NCBI GenBank assembly: GCA_005884465.1
Contig: VAZH01000271.1
Coordinates: 1 to 8,516, forward strand
DNA from: Alphaproteobacteria bacterium
GTDB taxonomy: Bacteria; Pseudomonadota; Alphaproteobacteria; Rhizobiales; Xanthobacteraceae
Reading direction: 5' to 3'
DNA: 8,516 nt
A model generated the notes under the pieces. It was not told the origin of the DNA, made no database searches, and was given only the letters and a program-made list of their open reading frames with translations. The position numbers were made by a program, and so were the translations under genes. Every line of letters begins with the position of its first letter. Within the stretch, counting starts at the first letter, position 1. This document shows, piece after piece, positions 6,293 through 8,516 of the stretch.

Positions 6293-6922
6293 ATGTCACC
6301 TACTTCCAACAAGATCGCGCTCTTCATCGATGGCGCCAACCTCTACGCAACCGCCAAGACGCTCGGCTTCGACATCGATTACAAGCGCCTTCTCAAGGAA
6401 TTCCAGAGTCGCGGAACACTGTTACGCGCGTTCTATTACACCGCGATTATCGAAGATCAGGAATATTCGTCGATCCGCCCGCTGATCGATTGGCTTGACT
6501 ACAATGGCTACACCGTCGTCACCAAGGCGACCAAGGAATTCATCGACGCCAGCGGCCGCCGCAAGGTCAAGGGCAACATGGATATCGAGCTCGCGGTCGA
6601 TGCGATGGAGCTCGCCGAGCACGTCGATCAGATCGTGCTGTTCTCCGGCGACGGCGATTTCCGCTCCCTGGTCGAGGCGGTACAGCGCCGCGGCGTCCGG
6701 GTTACCGTGATTTCGACGATTGCGAGCCAGCCGCCGATGATCGCCGACGAGTTGCGGCGTCAGGCCGACGTCTTCACCGATCTGGTGGAGCTGCAATCCA
6801 AGCTCGGCCGCGATCCCTCCGAGCGCCCACCCCCGCGCGAACCGCGTCATCACGCGCCGCAATTCCTGCAGCGCGCGACCACCACGGTGCCGAGGGGCGA
6901 TGACGAAGATTTCGACGATTGA
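6293..6922 (+). CDS. NYN-domain (LabA/DUF88-like) putative ribonuclease
   Basis: NYN domains have a PIN-like fold and most are predicted or shown to be metal-dependent RNases; the substrate here is unknown. From the ATG at 6293 the protein has 209 residues. The acidic active-site blocks are ALFIDGANLY with D13 and N16, VKGNMDIELAVDAM with D97 and D103, and LFSGDGDFRSLV with D120 and D122, arranged as in LabA-type proteins. After about residue 170 the tail is Pro/Arg/His-rich and then acidic (GDDEDFDD), probably disordered. The frame stays open upstream to an ATG at 6215, but the conserved domain begins just after 6293 and the extra 26 residues look unrelated, so I chose 6293. Its Shine-Dalgarno (GTGAG, ~9 nt) is modest. 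The 3' end overlaps the uracil-DNA glycosylase gene by 23 bp, suggesting one operon. Confidence 0.88.
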   Translation: MSPTSNKIALFIDGANLYATAKTLGFDIDYKRLLKEFQSRGTLLRAFYYTAIIEDQEYSSIRPLIDWLDYNGYTVVTKATKEFIDASGRRKVKGNMDIELAVDAMELAEHVDQIVLFSGDGDFRSLVEAVQRRGVRVTVISTIASQPPMIADELRRQADVFTDLVELQSKLGRDPSERPPPREPRHHAPQFLQRATTTVPRGDDEDFDD

Positions 6923-7583
6923 AAACGATCCAGGCGGCCAGCCGCCGACCCTTCTCCGCACCGAACCCGACCGCAATTGCCCGCTCTGTCCAAGGCTCGC
7001 CAGCTTCCGCGAGGCGGCGCGCGCACGCGAACCGGAATGGTTCAATTCTCCGGTGCCCTCCTTCGGCGATCCCGACGGGCGGCTACTGATCGTCGGTCTC
7101 GCGCCAGGGCTGCAGGGCGCCAATCGCACGGGACGGCCTTTTACCGGCGATTTCGCCGGCGACCTGCTCTACGCGACGCTGCTCGAATACGGTTTTGCCA
7201 AGGGCAAATATCAGGCACGGCCCGACGACGGCTTGAGGCTGATCGATTGCCGGATCAGCAACGCGGTGCGCTGCGTGCCGCCGCAGAACAAGCCGCTGCC
7301 CACTGAAATCAGCACGTGCCGGCAATTCCTGTCGGCGACCACAGCGACGATGCCAAGGCTGCGCGCGATCGTGGCGCTCGGCCGCGTGGCGCATGAATCG
7401 ATGTTGAAGGTACTGAGGCTCCGCAGCTCCGCAGCACCGTTTGCGCACGGCGCGATGCATCAGGCGAGCGCTGTAAAGCTTTACGACAGCTACCATTGCT
7501 CGCGCTACAACACCAATACGGGGGTGCTGACGCCGGAGATGTTTCGCAACGTGTTCGCAAGGGTTAGGGCGGAGTTGGGATGA
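6900..7583 (+). CDS. Uracil-DNA glycosylase, family 5 (UDGb)-like, iron-sulfur type
   Basis: Predicted to excise uracil and possibly other deaminated bases from DNA, starting base-excision repair. The 227-residue product has GLAPGLQGANRTGRPFTGD at 66-84, close to the GLAPAxxGxNRTGR motif 1 of family 5. Family 4 would have GEAPG, with an acidic residue. Motif 2 appears as HCSRYNTNTGVLT (199-211). Likely 4Fe-4S ligands are C27 and C30 (CPLC), C125 (NAVRC) and C140; C117 and C200 are extra cysteines. GAGGGG lies 2 nt before the ATG at 6900, inside the 3' end of the NYN gene, so the 23-bp overlap looks genuine and translation may be coupled. The family is firm; substrate range is not deducible. 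Confidence 0.9.
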   Translation: MTKISTIENDPGGQPPTLLRTEPDRNCPLCPRLASFREAARAREPEWFNSPVPSFGDPDGRLLIVGLAPGLQGANRTGRPFTGDFAGDLLYATLLEYGFAKGKYQARPDDGLRLIDCRISNAVRCVPPQNKPLPTEISTCRQFLSATTATMPRLRAIVALGRVAHESMLKVLRLRSSAAPFAHGAMHQASAVKLYDSYHCSRYNTNTGVLTPEMFRNVFARVRAELG

Positions 7584-7613
7584 GGAGCCTAGCGATCGCA
7601 CTACGCCCACGAC

Positions 7614-7722
7614 GTCATCCTGAGGAGCGCGCCCAGTTGGTGCGCGTCTCGAAGGATGGCCGCAGATACGGTCGTTAGTCATCCTTCGAGGCTCGCCGAA
7701 GAGGCTCGCGCCTCAGGATGAC
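7614..7722. repeat. Composite palindromic intergenic repeat B
   Basis: A left arm (7614-7658, starting GTCATCCTGAGG and ending CTCGAAGGATG) and a right arm (7680-7722, starting CATCCTTCGAG and ending CCTCAGGATGAC) form a long imperfect inverted repeat with a ~21-nt spacer. It lies between the convergent glycosylase and peroxiredoxin genes, so it may serve as a bidirectional 3' structure. Its right end runs into the peroxiredoxin gene and contains that gene's stop codon. I recognise this wording as a common Bradyrhizobium-type intergenic element (memory, not a search). Confidence 0.8.
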
Positions 7723-8297
7723 GGGGCCGGATTTTCCTTCAGCCACGCCAGCACGTCGGCCGCATTACGGTCAGGTGGGAATACCGGATAGAACACGTGG
7801 GTGATACGCCCGTCATCGACGATCAGCGCCAGCCGCTTGATCAAGGTCAGTCCCGCCACCTGCATGGTCGGCAGATCGAGCGCGCGCGTCAGCTTTAGCT
7901 TGTCATCCGACAACACCGGAAACGGCAAATGGAGCCTGGACGCCATCTCGGTTTGATATTCGTTGTTCTGCGTCGACAGGCCGAAAACGTGCCTGGCGCC
8001 GGCGGCCTTGAGTTCGGCGAATAGATCGCGGAACGCGCAGGTCTGCGGCGTGCAGCCGCGCGCTCCCGGAATCATGTCCCAATCGTCGACCAGCGCGATC
8101 TTGCCGGGCTCGCCGGTCCTGGGATAGGCGAACACCACGGTGCGCCCCCGCAGCGCCGACAGCGTCACCGAGGTATCGTCGGTGGCAATCAGGCTGACTG
8201 GCGGGATCGTCATGCCCACCAGGTGCGCCGCCGCACCATCGTCGGTCGGCGCCGGAATCTTGCTCCAGTCGACTTCGAGCAGGTTTCTCTGATTCAT
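7713..8297 (-). CDS. Peroxiredoxin (PrxQ/AhpC-TSA-like), atypical active-site loop
   Basis: Probable thiol peroxidase reducing H2O2 or organic peroxides; no signal peptide, so cytoplasmic. The 194-residue product has a thioredoxin-like fold pattern. GMTIPPVSLIATDD (28-41) begins the redoxin core, VVFAYPRTG (54-62) is the strand before the active site, and GCTPQTCAFRD (81-91) carries a C82-x4-C87 pair like the peroxidatic/resolving pair of PrxQ. Between the PRTG and GCT motifs are ~17 extra residues, so the usual PxxxTxxC motif is not met (A79 lies where T is expected). A downstream Arg (R155, in IKRLALIVDDGR) may be the conserved active-site Arg. I start at 8297 because GGAGAA lies 7 nt upstream; the ATG at 8312 overlaps that site. 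The last residues and the stop come from repeat B. Confidence 0.85.
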   Translation of the reverse strand: MNQRNLLEVDWSKIPAPTDDGAAAHLVGMTIPPVSLIATDDTSVTLSALRGRTVVFAYPRTGEPGKIALVDDWDMIPGARGCTPQTCAFRDLFAELKAAGARHVFGLSTQNNEYQTEMASRLHLPFPVLSDDKLKLTRALDLPTMQVAGLTLIKRLALIVDDGRITHVFYPVFPPDRNAADVLAWLKENPAPSS

Positions 8298-8304
8298 GGC
8301 ACAA

Positions 8305-8310
8305 TTCTCC
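8305..8310 (-). promoter_or_regulatory. Shine-Dalgarno that fixes the peroxiredoxin start
   Basis: GGAGAA on the minus strand, 7 nt before the ATG at 8297. The alternative ATG at 8312 immediately precedes and overlaps this site (ATGGAGAA), so the downstream ATG is the better start. Confidence 0.7.
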
Positions 8311-8317
8311 ATCGGTC

Positions 8318-8460
8318 GTCATTGCCTGCGACAAACGCGAAGCGTTTGCGCAAGGGAGCATTTGCGACGAAGCAATCCATTTTCGTTTGCGGCACTATGG
8401 ATTGCTTCGCGGAGCCTGTCATCGGGCGCGCATTCGCGCGACCCGTTGGGTCGCAATGAC
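8318..8460. repeat. Composite palindromic intergenic repeat C
   Basis: Starts GTCATTGC, reads GAAGCAATCCAT at 8369-8380 and ATGGATTGCTTC at 8397-8408, and ends GCAATGAC at 8453-8460. The central arms pair perfectly over 12 nt around a 16-nt loop, and the outer ends pair as GTCATTGC/GCAATGAC. The left half contains its own hairpin (CAAACGC/GCGTTTG, 8332-8348). The right half has a GC-rich palindromic core around 8424-8440. It fills the gap between the peroxiredoxin and smpB-like genes and has the same architecture as repeats A and B. Confidence 0.75.
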
Positions 8461-8479
8461 GGATACGCATAGGTAATCG

Positions 8480-8516
8480 CTACCCCCGCGCCCGCAGCAG
8501 GCGGCCCTTCTCCCTG
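8480..8516 (-). CDS. smpB: C-terminal tail of SsrA-binding protein SmpB (partial)
   Basis: Only the last 11 codons and a TAG stop (8482-8480) are inside the window, reading REKGRLLRARG. This resembles the basic C-terminal tail of alphaproteobacterial SmpB, which enters the ribosome during tmRNA-mediated rescue. A dapA-smpB position upstream of rpoZ-rsh fits my knowledge of this lineage. The stretch is too short for certainty. Confidence 0.5.
   Translation of the reverse strand, partial: REKGRLLRARG

Noticed and set aside
6042..6299. Minus-strand 85-residue frame in the rpoZ/NYN intergenic region
   Set aside because: No Shine-Dalgarno, no family resemblance, and it crosses the stem-rich non-coding stretch and the NYN start.
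6422..7129. Minus-strand 235-residue frame opposite the NYN and glycosylase genes
   Set aside because: It spans two well-supported plus-strand genes and shows no motif of its own.

Overview
The window looks like a core chromosomal segment from an alphaproteobacterium of the Bradyrhizobium/Rhodopseudomonas group. This rests on GC-rich codon use, the gene order smpB ... rpoZ - rsh - pdxJ - acpS - lepB - rnc, the wording of the RNase III and LepB motifs, and three intergenic inverted repeats of the GTCAT...ATGAC type that I associate with this lineage. No database search was run, so the genus is an inference.

Layout. From 1 to 5947 everything is on the minus strand, so transcription runs right to left: rpoZ (RNA polymerase omega), rsh ((p)ppGpp synthetase/hydrolase), pdxJ (vitamin B6), acpS (holo-ACP synthase), lepB (signal peptidase I) and the 5' part of rnc (RNase III). 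pdxJ/acpS and lepB/rnc each overlap by an ATGA, which suggests translational coupling. rpoZ ends at a good intrinsic terminator. From 6293 to 7583 two overlapping plus-strand genes encode a NYN-domain putative nuclease and a family 5-like uracil-DNA glycosylase. On the minus strand again, 7713-8297 encodes a PrxQ-like peroxiredoxin of unusual form, and the right edge holds what looks like the last codons of smpB.

How the genes relate. This is mostly housekeeping: stringent response and RNA polymerase (rsh, rpoZ), cofactor and ACP activation (pdxJ, acpS), protein export (lepB), RNA processing (rnc, the NYN protein), base-excision repair (glycosylase) and peroxide defence (peroxiredoxin). No mobile element, CRISPR array, tRNA, rRNA, phage gene or defence island is visible.

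The most notable observation is an exact 28-bp tandem duplication (3074-3131) inside the C-terminal ACT domain of rsh. It shifts the frame, replaces the last 50 residues by 7, and leaves the rest of the ACT domain in a displaced overlapping frame. Removing one copy restores a continuous 765-residue Rsh. This is either a real, potentially reversible regulatory mutation or a sequence/assembly error. Secondary points are the three composite repeats (one supplies the peroxiredoxin stop codon), the non-canonical peroxiredoxin active site, and possibly structured DNA/RNA between rpoZ and the NYN gene. I did not find a convincing new multi-gene system.
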